DNA from: Candidatus Manganitrophaceae bacterium
GTDB taxonomy: Bacteria > Nitrospirota > Nitrospiria > SBBL01 > JAADHI01
Direction of reading: 5' to 3'
Assembly (NCBI GenBank): GCA_012960925.1
Contig: DUAG01000048.1
Coordinates: 1 to 64,000 of the forward strand
Length of the DNA: 64,000 nt
The notes beneath the pieces were generated by a model. That model searched no databases and was not told where the DNA came from. It was given only the letters and a program-made list of their open reading frames with translations. Shown one piece after another: positions 33,186-42,759 of this stretch. Position 1 is the first letter of the stretch. Each line of letters begins with the position of its first letter. The position numbers and the translations under genes were made by a program.

Positions 33186-36100
33186 ATGGCGACCGGAAAG
33201 TACAAAGATCTATTAAAATCACTCAGCTTTCAGTCCTTTCTCTGGACCCAGTTCCTGGGGGCCTTTAACGATAACGTCTGCAAAATCGTGGTCTCGATGG
33301 TGGCAGTGAACCTGGCGGTCAGCTCTGGTGGAGGAAGTGGAGATCTTCCTCTGGTGGGCGCCATTTTTATTCTCCCATTTTTTCTCTTCTCCGGATACGC
33401 TGGTCATCTGGCCGACGTCTACAGTAAGCGGACCGTCTTGGTCATCACAAAGTGTTTTGAAATTGTTTCGATGGGCTTGGCCCTCCTCGCTTTTCTTTCC
33501 GGTCGGATTGAATGGATGCTGGGCGTCCTCTTTCTGATGGCCCTTCAGTCGACCTTTTTCAGCCCGGCAAAATATGGCATCCTTCCTGAAATAATACCCG
33601 ACAATAATTTGTCCCGTGCAAATGGTCTTTTGGAAATGAGCACTTTTCTGGCCATTATTCTCGGGACCTCCATCGGGAGCATGATGTTCGCCGCATGGAA
33701 GGACCGACTGTGGTTGATCAGTCTTTTTCTCATCTCCATCGCAGTGGTGGGATCATGGGTTAGTTTTGGTATATATAAGGTCCCGCCTTCGGGTATCCAA
33801 AAACCATTTCCACTGAACCCCTGGGGGGAAATTGCCAAAGGCATCAAGCGAATATACAGAGAGAAGGTTCTCTGGCATACGGTGTTGGCCATCTCCTATT
33901 TCTGGTTCCTGGGGGCCTTGCTCCAGATGAGCATTATTCTTTTTGGCAAAGAGGTGCTGGTCCTGGATGACTTTTGGGTTGGAATTCTGGGAACCTTTCT
34001 GGCCTTCGGTATTGGTGTCGGCAGTCTTGTGGCGGGTCGTCTCTCCGGCGACAAGGTGGAACTGGGGCTTGTCCCCCTGGGATCGATCGGTTTGGGCCTC
34101 TTTTCAATCTGGCTGGGGTTGTCTCCACCCTCTTATTTCCAGGCAGCAATGGCCCTCAGCCTGCTCGGATTTTCCGGCGGCCTCTTTATCGTGCCCCTGA
34201 ATGCACTCATTCAGCAGAAAAGCGGTCGAGAAGAGAAGGGCCGGATCATTGCCACCACCAATTTCATGGACACGGGGGGGATCCTCCTGGCCTCCGCCGC
34301 CCTTTGGATTTTTCGTGATCTGCTGCAGGTCCAGGCAGACCGGATTATCATTGTTTTCGGGTTTTTTACACTCCTGGTGACGGTTTACATTCTGAGTGTC
34401 CTTCCGGACTTTCTGATCCGATTTGTTCTTTGGCTCCTGACACACACGATCTACCGAATTCGCATCCGAGGTCAGGAACATGTGCCCTTCCGGGGACCGG
34501 CCTTGCTTGTTTGTAACCATGTTTCTTTTGTAGACGGCCTGTTGGTGGGGGCCTGCGTACAGCGCTTCATCCGTTTTCTGGTCTTCAGCGGGTTCTTTGA
34601 GATAAAAGGGGTGGGGTGGTTTCTGAGGAAGATGAAGGCAATCCCGATCTCGGTGGGTAATCGGAGAGGTGTGGTTCAATCGATTGAACGGGCACGTGAG
34701 TCGCTCAAGCAGGGGCATGTGGTCTGTATCTTTGCCGAAGGGGCAATCAGTCGTACGGGGAATATGCTTTCATTCAAGAGGGGATTTGAGCGGATGGGGA
34801 AAGATCTTAATGTGCCGATCATTCCCGTCCATCTTGATGGTCTTTGGGGGAGCATTTTCAGCTTTGAAAAAGGGCGGTTCTTCTTCAAATGGCCGCGACA
34901 AATCCCCTATCCGGTGACGATCTCTTTTGGCTTACCTCTTCCGGCAAACGCCACGGCGCAAACAGTACGGCAGGCCGTGATGGAGCTTGGGAGCGAGGCG
35001 GTCAAATTTAGAAGGGCGAAAGATGATCTCTTGCACTTTAAGTTTATTCGCTCGGCAAAATCCGCCTGGAAGCGGGGCTGTATGTCCGACTCGACCGGAA
35101 AGCGCTTGACCTATGGGAAGGCCTTGATCGGGGCCTTCCTTTTATCCCGCAGAATCCGGCGGAAATGTAGGAAAGAAGAGATGGTCGGGCTCATGCTTCC
35201 CTCCTCAGTGGGCGGAGCCCTTGCAAATATTGCCACTCTTCTGGCCGGAAAGGTTCCTGTGAATCTGAATTTCACAGCGGGCAAGGAGGCAATCGATTCC
35301 GCCGTTCAGCAATGTGGGATCAAGGCGGTTCTGACCTCTAGGGTGTTTGTCGCGAAAGCGAATCTTGAACATCGTGAGGAATTTATTTACCTTGAAGATC
35401 TTTTAAAAAAAATGAAGCCCGCCGAAAAAATTGTCCAGGCCATCCTTCTTTATCTCCTTCCGGGGCGATTGATTCAGAAAATCTATTGTCCGGAGAAGTC
35501 CGACCCGAACCACCTGGCGACCGTGATCTTTTCGAGCGGCAGCACGGGCGATCCAAAAGGGGTGATGCTCTCTCACCATAATGTGCTTTCAAATGTGGAG
35601 TCGCTCGCACAACTCTTTTGGGTGACCCGAAAAGATACGATGATGGGGGTGCTACCTTTCTTCCATTCCTTCGGTTTTACCGGGACCCTCTGGTTCCCGC
35701 TCCTCTACGGATTCGGGGCCATTTATCATCCGAATCCGATGGAAGCGAAAAAGGTCGGGGCCTTGGTCTTGCGACACAAGGCGACGATCCTGATCAGCAC
35801 CCCGACCTTTTACAAGTCCTATATCCGACGCTGCTCGAAAGAAGAATTCAGTTCCTTGCGGTATGCGATGGTGGGTGCCGAAAAGTTAAGAAAAGAAGTC
35901 GCCCTGGCATTCAGGGAAAAATATGATCTCAGTCTGCTTGAGGGTTATGGATGTACTGAACTTGCGCCAGTGGTTTGTGTGAATGTCGAGGATGTGCATC
36001 ATGGACCGGAATTTCAGAAGGATTCGATTCCTGAGACGGTCGGCCATCCGGTCCCGGGCGTTGCCCTGAAGGTGGTCGACCCGGATACGGGCGAGGTCCG

Positions 36101-36593
36101 ACCGGTCGGGCAGGAGGGTTTACTCTTTGTGAAAGGTCCGAACCTGATGATGGGTTATCTCAATCAGCCGGAAAAAACCGCAGAGGTCATTCAGGGGGAC
36201 TGGTACAACACCGGAGATATTGCCGCTGTAGATGGAGATGGTTTTGTCCGGATCACAGACCGACTCTCCCGGTTCAGTAAAATCGGCGGTGAAATGGTTC
36301 CCCACATCAAGATTGAGGAGGTTGTCAGCGGTATTCTTGGAACGGAAGAGTGCGCGGTCTGTGCTGTCCCGGATGAGCAAAAGGGGGAGCGGATCGTCTG
36401 TTTTTATGTCAAACCGGAGATGACACCCGAGGCCTTGTGGGGACAACTCAAAGAACAGAACCTTCCAAAACTCTGGTTGCCCAAACGGGAGAACCTCTAT
36501 CCGGTTGAAGCGCTTCCCGTATTGGGAACAGGTAAACGGGACCTGAGAGCCCTCAAGGCCATGGCACTCGAAGTGGTGGCAGCGCAAGAATAA
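33186..36593 (+). CDS. aas: LplT-PlsC-Aas fusion: lysophospholipid transport and reacylation
   Basis: A 1135-residue three-part protein. Residues 1-420 form a 12-helix MFS transporter like LplT (LWTQFLGAFNDNVCK, FFSPAKYGILPEI). About 430-610 is a PlsC-type acyltransferase (LVCNHVSFVDGLLVGA with the H-x4-D motif; FAEGAISRTGNM). About 640-1130 is an AMP-forming acyl-ACP synthetase (FSSGSTGDPKGVMLSHHNVL, GYGCTELAPVV, GDWYNTGDIAAVD). In E. coli LplT and Aas are separate proteins that flip and reacylate lysophosphatidylethanolamine; fused forms are common elsewhere. Intact and in frame throughout. Confidence 0.92.
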   Translation: MATGKYKDLLKSLSFQSFLWTQFLGAFNDNVCKIVVSMVAVNLAVSSGGGSGDLPLVGAIFILPFFLFSGYAGHLADVYSKRTVLVITKCFEIVSMGLALLAFLSGRIEWMLGVLFLMALQSTFFSPAKYGILPEIIPDNNLSRANGLLEMSTFLAIILGTSIGSMMFAAWKDRLWLISLFLISIAVVGSWVSFGIYKVPPSGIQKPFPLNPWGEIAKGIKRIYREKVLWHTVLAISYFWFLGALLQMSIILFGKEVLVLDDFWVGILGTFLAFGIGVGSLVAGRLSGDKVELGLVPLGSIGLGLFSIWLGLSPPSYFQAAMALSLLGFSGGLFIVPLNALIQQKSGREEKGRIIATTNFMDTGGILLASAALWIFRDLLQVQADRIIIVFGFFTLLVTVYILSVLPDFLIRFVLWLLTHTIYRIRIRGQEHVPFRGPALLVCNHVSFVDGLLVGACVQRFIRFLVFSGFFEIKGVGWFLRKMKAIPISVGNRRGVVQSIERARESLKQGHVVCIFAEGAISRTGNMLSFKRGFERMGKDLNVPIIPVHLDGLWGSIFSFEKGRFFFKWPRQIPYPVTISFGLPLPANATAQTVRQAVMELGSEAVKFRRAKDDLLHFKFIRSAKSAWKRGCMSDSTGKRLTYGKALIGAFLLSRRIRRKCRKEEMVGLMLPSSVGGALANIATLLAGKVPVNLNFTAGKEAIDSAVQQCGIKAVLTSRVFVAKANLEHREEFIYLEDLLKKMKPAEKIVQAILLYLLPGRLIQKIYCPEKSDPNHLATVIFSSGSTGDPKGVMLSHHNVLSNVESLAQLFWVTRKDTMMGVLPFFHSFGFTGTLWFPLLYGFGAIYHPNPMEAKKVGALVLRHKATILISTPTFYKSYIRRCSKEEFSSLRYAMVGAEKLRKEVALAFREKYDLSLLEGYGCTELAPVVCVNVEDVHHGPEFQKDSIPETVGHPVPGVALKVVDPDTGEVRPVGQEGLLFVKGPNLMMGYLNQPEKTAEVIQGDWYNTGDIAAVDGDGFVRITDRLSRFSKIGGEMVPHIKIEEVVSGILGTEECAVCAVPDEQKGERIVCFYVKPEMTPEALWGQLKEQNLPKLWLPKRENLYPVEALPVLGTGKRDLRALKAMALEVVAAQE

Positions 36594-36632
36594 AACTTTA
36601 TGCTTCTTTCTCTTCCCCCTCTTTTGAGGGGA

Positions 36633-36661
36633 TTGACATCTGGTATATAAAAATCAATAAT
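36633..36661 (+). promoter_or_regulatory. Strong candidate sigma70 promoter
   Basis: TTGACA (36633-36638), an exact 17-bp spacer and AATAAT (36656-36661), about 115 bases ahead of the phosphatase-like gene. A CCCCTCTTTTGAGGGG hairpin (36616-36631) just before it could end the previous transcript. Confidence 0.6.
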
Positions 36662-36775
36662 GACCAAACGATATCGGGAGTCGAACACGCACCGTGAGCG
36701 CAATCTCCGTCTTTTCGGGGCCGGGTCCTTCACTATATTAGAAGAAGTTTTGATCTTATCTCTGGAGTCGTACGA

Positions 36776-37723
36776 ATGTTGAAAGCAGGTTTTGATTTCT
36801 TTTCCTGGGGGACAAAGTTTACGGGAGTTTTTGTCCTCTTGCTCGGCTATTTTTCCTATATGGGGGCATTGCCGCATTATATCGAGTTAAGCACTCACTT
36901 CAGGCTTCAATATTTCATTGCATCCCTACTTGTAACAGGGGCTTTCTTTCTGCGCCATGAATGGCAATGGCTTGTCTTAGGGTTTATCGCGATCGGAATA
37001 AATGGTGTGGGTGTCCTTCCCTGGCATCTCGCCTCTCCAGACAGATCAGTCGCCGGAGAATCTCCCTCCCTTCGACTTTTCCATTCAAATGTCTTGTCGT
37101 CAAATAAACAATACTCAAGGCTCATGGCCCTGGTATCTGAAGAGAAACCCGATATTGTTTTTCTTCAAGAAACCAATCAAAGGTGGCTGGATGCATTGGA
37201 ACCTTTGAAAGAAGACTTCCCTTATTTCTTTTCTTCTCCGGGTTCTGATGATTTGGGGATCGCTCTTTTCAGTCGTATCCCCTTGAGTCAATCAGAGATC
37301 ATAGATTTAGGAGATCCTATAGCGCCCAGTATCCACATTAAATTCAGCTTCCAGGACAAGCAAATCTCGTTACTGACAACGCATTTGTCTTCTCCAAGGC
37401 TGGGGTCGAATTTCCAAGCAAGAAACAGTCAACTTGAACAACTTGCCCGGTTTGCAAAGATGCTTCCTTTACCTGCAATTATTATTGGAGATTTAAACGT
37501 CACGAAGTGGTCTCCTTACTATCGGAAATTTGTAAAGGATTCGGGTCTTATCAGTGTTCGTGAAGGATTTGGCCTGCTCCCAACCTGGCCGGTCTTTCTG
37601 CCCTTTATGATGATTCCGATCGATCATGGCTTTGTCACGGAAGGCTTAAAAGTGGTGGGTGTAAAGACAGGGAGGAGTATCGGTTCTGATCATTTGCCCT
37701 TAATCGTCGATATTTCACTATAG
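36776..37723 (+). CDS. Endonuclease/exonuclease/phosphatase-family membrane protein
   Basis: A 315-residue protein with two or three N-terminal hydrophobic helices (FTGVFVLLLGYFSYMGAL; FIASLLVTGAFFL) and a C-terminal EEP domain. Marks are FHSNVLSSNKQ, DIVFLQETNQR (metal-binding Glu), IIIGDLNVTKW and IGSDHLPLIVDIS (Asp-His pair). Similar membrane-tethered proteins with the domain facing the periplasm are widespread, with presumed phosphodiesterase activity on lipid or nucleic-acid substrates. It is transcribed alone from the promoter at 36633. Substrate unknown. Confidence 0.82.
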   Translation: MLKAGFDFFSWGTKFTGVFVLLLGYFSYMGALPHYIELSTHFRLQYFIASLLVTGAFFLRHEWQWLVLGFIAIGINGVGVLPWHLASPDRSVAGESPSLRLFHSNVLSSNKQYSRLMALVSEEKPDIVFLQETNQRWLDALEPLKEDFPYFFSSPGSDDLGIALFSRIPLSQSEIIDLGDPIAPSIHIKFSFQDKQISLLTTHLSSPRLGSNFQARNSQLEQLARFAKMLPLPAIIIGDLNVTKWSPYYRKFVKDSGLISVREGFGLLPTWPVFLPFMMIPIDHGFVTEGLKVVGVKTGRSIGSDHLPLIVDISL

Positions 37724-37748
37724 GAGCGCCCCCGACATCACTAACCTG

Positions 37749-38759
37749 TTATTGTGATCCCTCGGGCCCCTTAAGCCCATTCGGGAGCTTCGTTTTATCG
37801 TCCATGATGACTTGATCCAGTTGGTCTTGCGTGAGACCTATGGACTCACTCAAGAGAGCATGGCGAAGGTCTGTTTCCCTGAGGTCGGCGCCGCTGAGGT
37901 CGGCGCCGCTGAGTCTTGCCCCGGTGAGGATTGCGCCCCTGAGATCCGCCTTGGTGAAGTTTACCTTTCTGAAATCCGCCCCGCTCAGCCTCACGCCCGC
38001 AAGCCTTGCCTCGCTAAGGTCGGCGCCAATAAGGTCCGCATAAAAAAGGTTGACCCCGCTTAAGTCTGCTCCGCGAAGACGGACTCCCCTGAGATCCGCA
38101 TTAAAGAGGTCTGTATCCAAGAGGACCGCGCCACTGAGGTCTGCTCGGCTGAGCCTGGCTTCTTTGAAGGTGGATCTGGTGAGGTCTGCATCGACAAGTC
38201 TGACTTCCCTCAGATCCGCCTTATTCAGTTGGGCCTCTCTGAGGAGGGCTCCGCTGAGGTCTGCATTAAAGAGCATCGCTTGATTGAGGTTGGCTCCAAT
38301 CAGTCTTGCCCTGCTGAGGTCTGAGTGACTAAGATTTGCCTGACTGAGATCTGCGCCGCGAAGATCCGCTCCGCTGAGATCAAGGCCGCTGAGGTCCATC
38401 TCAGACAGATTGATTTCAGCAAGGTCGTCTTTGAAAAAAATGACAATCTCCCGGAGGGCCTTCACCCGTTCCGCAGTAATCCTCTCGGCGCAAAAGAAAG
38501 AACAAAAGATCGAAGCGGGATTGAATGGTTTTGGCCCCTGCGGACGGGGCATTCCCAGGGCTTTGGGGATGAGGCCTTTGGCCTTGTTTGTATTTTTTCC
38601 CTCAAGGTGGGCATAAATTTCACCGGCCCGCGCCTCGAAACGATCCATCCGGCTTTCATGTTTCTGGAAGGCCATCCCAAAGAGGACCAAATAAATTCCG
38701 GTACCCCAAAGAATGCCCGCGCTTACTCTTTTCCGTGTTGAGGTTTTATTCTTTGTCAC
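37749..38759 (-). CDS. Pentapeptide-repeat protein, membrane-anchored
   Basis: A 336-residue protein with a hydrophobic segment near the N-terminus (AGILWGTGIYLVLFGMAF). From about residue 115 to 310 it has some 38-40 tandem pentapeptides of the A(D/N)Lxx type (DLSGADLRGADLSQANL). They would form a right-handed quadrilateral beta-helix. It ends with SIGLTQDQLDQVIMDDKT, a common closing motif of such proteins. Some relatives mimic DNA and shield gyrase, but most have no assigned role; the membrane anchor argues against the gyrase role. Function unknown. Confidence 0.85.
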   Translation of the reverse strand: MTKNKTSTRKRVSAGILWGTGIYLVLFGMAFQKHESRMDRFEARAGEIYAHLEGKNTNKAKGLIPKALGMPRPQGPKPFNPASIFCSFFCAERITAERVKALREIVIFFKDDLAEINLSEMDLSGLDLSGADLRGADLSQANLSHSDLSRARLIGANLNQAMLFNADLSGALLREAQLNKADLREVRLVDADLTRSTFKEARLSRADLSGAVLLDTDLFNADLRGVRLRGADLSGVNLFYADLIGADLSEARLAGVRLSGADFRKVNFTKADLRGAILTGARLSGADLSGADLRETDLRHALLSESIGLTQDQLDQVIMDDKTKLPNGLKGPEGSQ

Positions 38760-38871
38760 AGAAGCCTTTGCTCTCTGATTTTTGAAATGAGATGGTCGTC
38801 ATGGACCGGACAAGTATGACCGGGTCTTAGGTATTTTTTAGAAGCAAACAGGCTAGGGTATTGGAGTCTCC

Positions 38872-39867
38872 CTAAAGTCCCTCGATGGCTCGAGCATCTT
38901 GTCGCAGGCCAGTCATCAGGATATCGATTTCTTTTTCGATGACGGATGTGTTGACCGGGCCTTTCGTTATCCCCTGCACCAGTTTTCGGATTTTATCAAG
39001 CCGTTCTTCATGTTCCACCGCACGGGCTTCTCCCAGCGTTTTCACGATTGCGTTCCGAAGCCCCGATTCGCGATAGAGACGGGATTGGGCCGTCATCACC
39101 TTTGTGGCTGCCGATGTCATACGTTTTTTCTTCCATCCTGAGAGGGCCTTCTTGAGTGCAATTTGAATTTCTTCTACCACCGGGAGCCAGCTCTGACCGG
39201 CGATATTGGTCAGGTCTTTCCCGGTAGCCGTTTTGGCATTGAAGGTAAGGTGGACGACTTCATTCGGCTTTCCGATCTCGACATGTTTCGACCCCTTTGC
39301 TGATTCTTTAGGGGTGAGGCTTGGATGCCAGGTCTCCACCTGATAGCGACCGAGCGGGATGTCTTTTATCTCAAAGTGTCCCGCGGGGTCGGTCACGGCA
39401 TAAAAAGAAGAGGGAGCGACATAAATCAATCCGTTCATGACCGGGTGGAGCTTGCATCGGAGCGGTACAATCCCCCGATTTTTTAGGATGACCTCCTTGA
39501 TGGTATTGGGGAGGTGGAGGCCGATATCGAAGGGATTTGATGGGCTTCTGGAGTGGACATTGTGCATCGTGTCGTCAAGATTTTCAAAGAAAAGTGTCGT
39601 TCCCACCGGAACGACACTAAAAGATGGAGAAAACTGACGCCTTTCCTGGATGATGGTCTTTCTCGTGGGAATTATGGAAAAGGGTTTTCCATTTTTGCCC
39701 AAGAGGTAGACCACCGCATTGGTCGTGGCAATTCCGTTAATGGTGACTTTTCCGGACAAGCGTCCTTCCACCCCCTCCGAACTCGCATCTGAAGGAAGGA
39801 CAAAGAAAGACGCCAGGAGGGTCATCCAAAACAGGGGGTTTTTATGGAATGGAATAGTCTTGGTCAT
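38872..39867 (-). CDS. Secreted cupredoxin/carboxypeptidase-regulatory-like protein
   Basis: A 331-residue exported protein (signal peptide about 1-30, LFWMTLLASFFVLPSDASS). It contains a cupredoxin-like block (SVVPVGTTLFFENLDDTMHN, IVPLRCKLHPVM), whose His/Cys/His/Met pattern resembles a copper site. A carboxypeptidase regulatory-like beta-sandwich follows (YAVTDPAGHFEIKDIPLGRY, QVETWHPSL). The C-terminal 120 residues are helical and charged. Such proteins occur in methylamine-utilisation-like and respiratory contexts; copper binding is inferred from motif spacing only. Confidence 0.7.
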   Translation of the reverse strand: MTKTIPFHKNPLFWMTLLASFFVLPSDASSEGVEGRLSGKVTINGIATTNAVVYLLGKNGKPFSIIPTRKTIIQERRQFSPSFSVVPVGTTLFFENLDDTMHNVHSRSPSNPFDIGLHLPNTIKEVILKNRGIVPLRCKLHPVMNGLIYVAPSSFYAVTDPAGHFEIKDIPLGRYQVETWHPSLTPKESAKGSKHVEIGKPNEVVHLTFNAKTATGKDLTNIAGQSWLPVVEEIQIALKKALSGWKKKRMTSAATKVMTAQSRLYRESGLRNAIVKTLGEARAVEHEERLDKIRKLVQGITKGPVNTSVIEKEIDILMTGLRQDARAIEGL

Positions 39868-39961
39868 CGTTTAAAGGATATTGAATTCGATTTGCTCTGT
39901 CAATGTGTCCAGTCAGATCAAGGACAAAGGGGATAGGTGTTCCCTCTCCGGGAGAGACCCA

Positions 39962-40408
39962 CTATTCCTTTGTACCCGTTAAATCACCTGAAACTCCTAA
40001 AAAATGAATGATCCGATCTTTGAGTGCGTCGCGTGTTTTTCTGAAAAGGGCAAGTCTTTCTTCCTTATTCCCTGAGGCTTGTGCGGGGTCGTCAATCGGC
40101 CAGTGTTCCCTATGAATATGAGACGGGGTGGCGGGGCAACGGGCTTCCGCATTTCCACAAAGGGTAATGATGCAGTCGGCCTGATTTAGAAGGGAGGAGT
40201 CGAAATTTTTTGAGCGATGGTCCCGGATATCGATGCCGATTTCATCCATGACCGCGATGGCAAGAGGGTGCAGTCCCTTAGGATCCATTCCGGCGCTCAG
40301 CGCTTCGATGGTCGTCTTGACCCCTTTGGCCAGATGACGCGTCAGGCCCTCGGCTATCTGACTTCGCGCAGAATTTCCGGTACAAAGGAAGAGGATCTTT
40401 TTGGGCAC
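39962..40408 (-). CDS. arsC: Arsenate reductase, thioredoxin-type (LMW phosphatase family)
   Basis: A 148-residue protein starting at GTG 40408. LFLCTGNSARSQIAEGL is the P-loop with the catalytic C-x5-R. LSAGMDPKGLHPLAIAVMDE and CGNAEARCPATP supply the second and third cysteines of thioredoxin-coupled ArsC, and WPIDDPAQASG is the conserved Asp-Pro loop. A longer in-frame reading runs into the histidine kinase gene and is not credible. It reduces arsenate to arsenite. The start overlaps the phoR stop region, so it belongs to the phoB-phoR transcript. A general protein-tyrosine phosphatase is less likely given the extra cysteines. Confidence 0.88.
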   Translation of the reverse strand: MPKKILFLCTGNSARSQIAEGLTRHLAKGVKTTIEALSAGMDPKGLHPLAIAVMDEIGIDIRDHRSKNFDSSLLNQADCIITLCGNAEARCPATPSHIHREHWPIDDPAQASGNKEERLALFRKTRDALKDRIIHFLGVSGDLTGTKE

Positions 40409-40409
40409 A

Positions 40410-41900
40410 TCAATTCCGATTAAGGTGTTCGATGGCTGATATTTTCGGAAAGGCCAGGATAAACCTGGAGCCTTTTCTCCTCTCACTTTGAACGACCACC
40501 TTCCCTCCATGGGCCTCGACGACCTGTTTGACAATGGCCAAGCCGAGGCCGGTGCCGCCGAGTTCACGGGATCGAGTTTGGTCCACGCGGTAAAAGCGCT
40601 CGAAGATTCGGGCGTGTTCGTTTTTAGGGATGCCAATGCCACTGTCTTCGATTCTAATTCGGATGTTGTTTTGTTCTTCGACGGCGTGAATTTTAATCTC
40701 GCCTCTTTCCGGCGTATACTTGATGGCATTGTCGATGATGTTGGTCAGGACCTGGTCCAGTTTTTCCGGATCCACCCATATCTGAAGGTTTGTAGGCACA
40801 GAGACGGTGAGGCGCAAATTCTTCTTTCGGACAAGGGGGTTTAATAAAGTGATATTTTTTTGAATGCAGTCCAGTAGGGAGATCTTTCTGAGCCGGACCG
40901 GATCAAGGCCAGACTCGATCCGGGAAAGTTGGAGAAGGTCCAGAATAATATTTTCCAGCCGGGTGCTATTTTTTTCGATGATGTCAAGGAAGGACTTTGC
41001 CTGCTTAGGGTCTACTACGGTGCCATCAGAGAGGGTCTCGACATATCCCTTGATGAGCGAGATCGGTGTGCGCAGTTCGTGGGAGACATTGGCTACAAAA
41101 TCTTTCTGGATTTGCTCCTGCCGTTTGTTTTCGGTAATGTCATGAAAGACCAGCGCGACGAAGTGATGGGGAGCAAAGTCGGCCACGGAGGCCTGGACTT
41201 GAAAATATTGCGGCGGAGGGCCTTCCAGTGCAATCGCTCTCGAGAGGGAGCGGCCCGTGTGAATCACTTCTTTGATCATTTCGTTCAGAGTATGGTGTCG
41301 GAGGTGTTCATAATAATGTCTCCCGGACAGGTCCGTAGATGAAAGACCGAACATCTTTTCAAAAGAGGCGTTGGTCAGAACCACTTCCCCTCTTCCGTCC
41401 AGAACCATGACGCCTTCAACCATCCCAGAAAGGATTGCGACACTTTTTGCCTTGTCACTGGAGAGTGTTTCGATCTTTTCCTGTACATTGGCGGTCATCT
41501 GGTTGAGGGCATTTGCAAGTGCTTCCATTTCATCGGTTCGGTGGATCAGGGTAGATGCGCCTGTTTCTCCTTGTAGAAATCTCTGAACAAAGAGGGTAAT
41601 TTGACGAAGGGCTGCTGAACGCCGGCTTGAGATAAAGAGGCCGAGCAAGAGGGAAAGGCTTAGAGACGCGGCTGAAGAGAGGAGGAGAAAGTCCAAGAAG
41701 GATTTCTTCTGCCCGGACAGATCAAAAAATAATAAAAAGAGACCGTTCATCAGGACAAAGAGAAGGACTGCCAGGAGGATAAAGGGAGCAAGCGATTTCA
41801 AGAGTAAGAGGCGGAAGGTCGGAACATCCTGTAGGGATTTCTGGCCTCGGGTCTGCCGTGACAGATTGGCGTCAGCCGGATTTGTTTGTTCACTGTTCAT
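40410..41900 (-). CDS. phoR: PhoR-type sensor histidine kinase
   Basis: A 496-residue inner-membrane kinase. Two N-terminal helices (SLAPFILLAVLLFVLMNGLF; FLLLSSAASLSLSLLLGLF) are followed by a HAMP region, a PAS domain (GMVEGVMVLDGRGEVVLTNA) and the HisKA box with phospho-His (FVANVSHELRTPISLIKGYV). The ATPase N, G1 and G2 boxes come last (DNAIKYTPE, RIEDSGIGIP, GGTGLGLAIV). The architecture matches PhoR, which phosphorylates PhoB under phosphate limitation. The start overlaps phoB by 11 nt. No pstSCAB or phoU lies in this window. Confidence 0.9.
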   Translation of the reverse strand: MNSEQTNPADANLSRQTRGQKSLQDVPTFRLLLLKSLAPFILLAVLLFVLMNGLFLLFFDLSGQKKSFLDFLLLSSAASLSLSLLLGLFISSRRSAALRQITLFVQRFLQGETGASTLIHRTDEMEALANALNQMTANVQEKIETLSSDKAKSVAILSGMVEGVMVLDGRGEVVLTNASFEKMFGLSSTDLSGRHYYEHLRHHTLNEMIKEVIHTGRSLSRAIALEGPPPQYFQVQASVADFAPHHFVALVFHDITENKRQEQIQKDFVANVSHELRTPISLIKGYVETLSDGTVVDPKQAKSFLDIIEKNSTRLENIILDLLQLSRIESGLDPVRLRKISLLDCIQKNITLLNPLVRKKNLRLTVSVPTNLQIWVDPEKLDQVLTNIIDNAIKYTPERGEIKIHAVEEQNNIRIRIEDSGIGIPKNEHARIFERFYRVDQTRSRELGGTGLGLAIVKQVVEAHGGKVVVQSERRKGSRFILAFPKISAIEHLNRN

Positions 41901-42573
41901 CGGTCAATTTATATCCAAGAGACGGAAGGGTTTCAATGGTCTTTGAAAGAAAAGGAATTTTCTCACGCAGACGTCTGATATGAACGTCTACCGTCCGGGT
42001 GGTGCCGAAGTAATCGTAGCCCCAGATGGACTTCAACAAAAAATCCCGTGTCAGAACCCTTCCTTTTTTTTCAAGAAGAAGCTCCAGGAGTGAAAATTCC
42101 TTGGCGGTCAAGACGACCTTTTTCCCCTCTACCTTGACCAAATGTCGGGCCGTATCCAGCATAAGATGTTGGTAGTGGTAGACGGCCTCCTCCCCCTCGC
42201 CTTTTGATCTTCTCAAGAGGGCCTTGACCCTGGCCATCAATTCTCTCGGCGAGAACGGTTTTGTGACATAATCATCCGCGCCCAGCTCCAGGCCGATCAC
42301 CTTGTCGCTCTCATCGGCCCGTGCCGTCAAGAGGATCACGGGGAGAGAGGCCGTTTCGGCACGGCTTCGCAGTTGTCTACAAACATCAAGCCCCCCCACT
42401 CCCGGCATCATCACGTCGAGGATGACAAGAGAAATCGCTTGCGCGGCAATCTCCTTGAGGGCCTCTGAGCCGTTGGAGGCGCAAACCGGGATGAAGCCTT
42501 CTTGTTTCAGGTGATACGCGACCAATCTTGTTAGGTCAGCTTCATCATCGACGATCATGATGATTTGCGGCAT
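41890..42573 (-). CDS. phoB: PhoB-type response regulator
   Basis: A 227-residue OmpR/PhoB-family regulator. The receiver has IIMIVDDEADLTRLV, the phospho-acceptor Asp in LVILDVMMPGVGG, and the late Lys in DYVTKPFSPREL. The C-terminal winged helix has EFSLLELLLEKKGRVLTRDF and TVDVHIRRLREKI. ATG 42573 is chosen because GGAGG lies nine bases upstream and it begins at the receiver domain; an upstream start (42615) adds 14 unsupported residues. It heads the phoB-phoR-arsC set. Confidence 0.92.
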   Translation of the reverse strand: MPQIIMIVDDEADLTRLVAYHLKQEGFIPVCASNGSEALKEIAAQAISLVILDVMMPGVGGLDVCRQLRSRAETASLPVILLTARADESDKVIGLELGADDYVTKPFSPRELMARVKALLRRSKGEGEEAVYHYQHLMLDTARHLVKVEGKKVVLTAKEFSLLELLLEKKGRVLTRDFLLKSIWGYDYFGTTRTVDVHIRRLREKIPFLSKTIETLPSLGYKLTDEQ

Positions 42574-42759
42574 TGTGTCATCCCTCCGACGACAGGATTG
42601 TAGCACAGGTCCCACTTTTCCGACAAACGACCCAACACCCGTGATTGAGATTCGCTCCCTTGCTCATTTGACCCGATGAATCAATATCCTCTATAATCAC
42701 GTCCATTTCTATGTGGTGAAATCCTGAATCGTTACATTTTTTAATCCGGTGGAGAAGAG

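Noticed and set aside
37831-38283. Repetitive Arg/Ser/Leu frames on the plus strand
   Set aside because: They are shadows of the pentapeptide-repeat gene on the other strand.
39962-40729. 255-residue reading of the arsenate reductase frame
   Set aside because: The upstream 107 residues are antisense-free overlap with phoR and have no family similarity; GTG 40408 gives the normal length.
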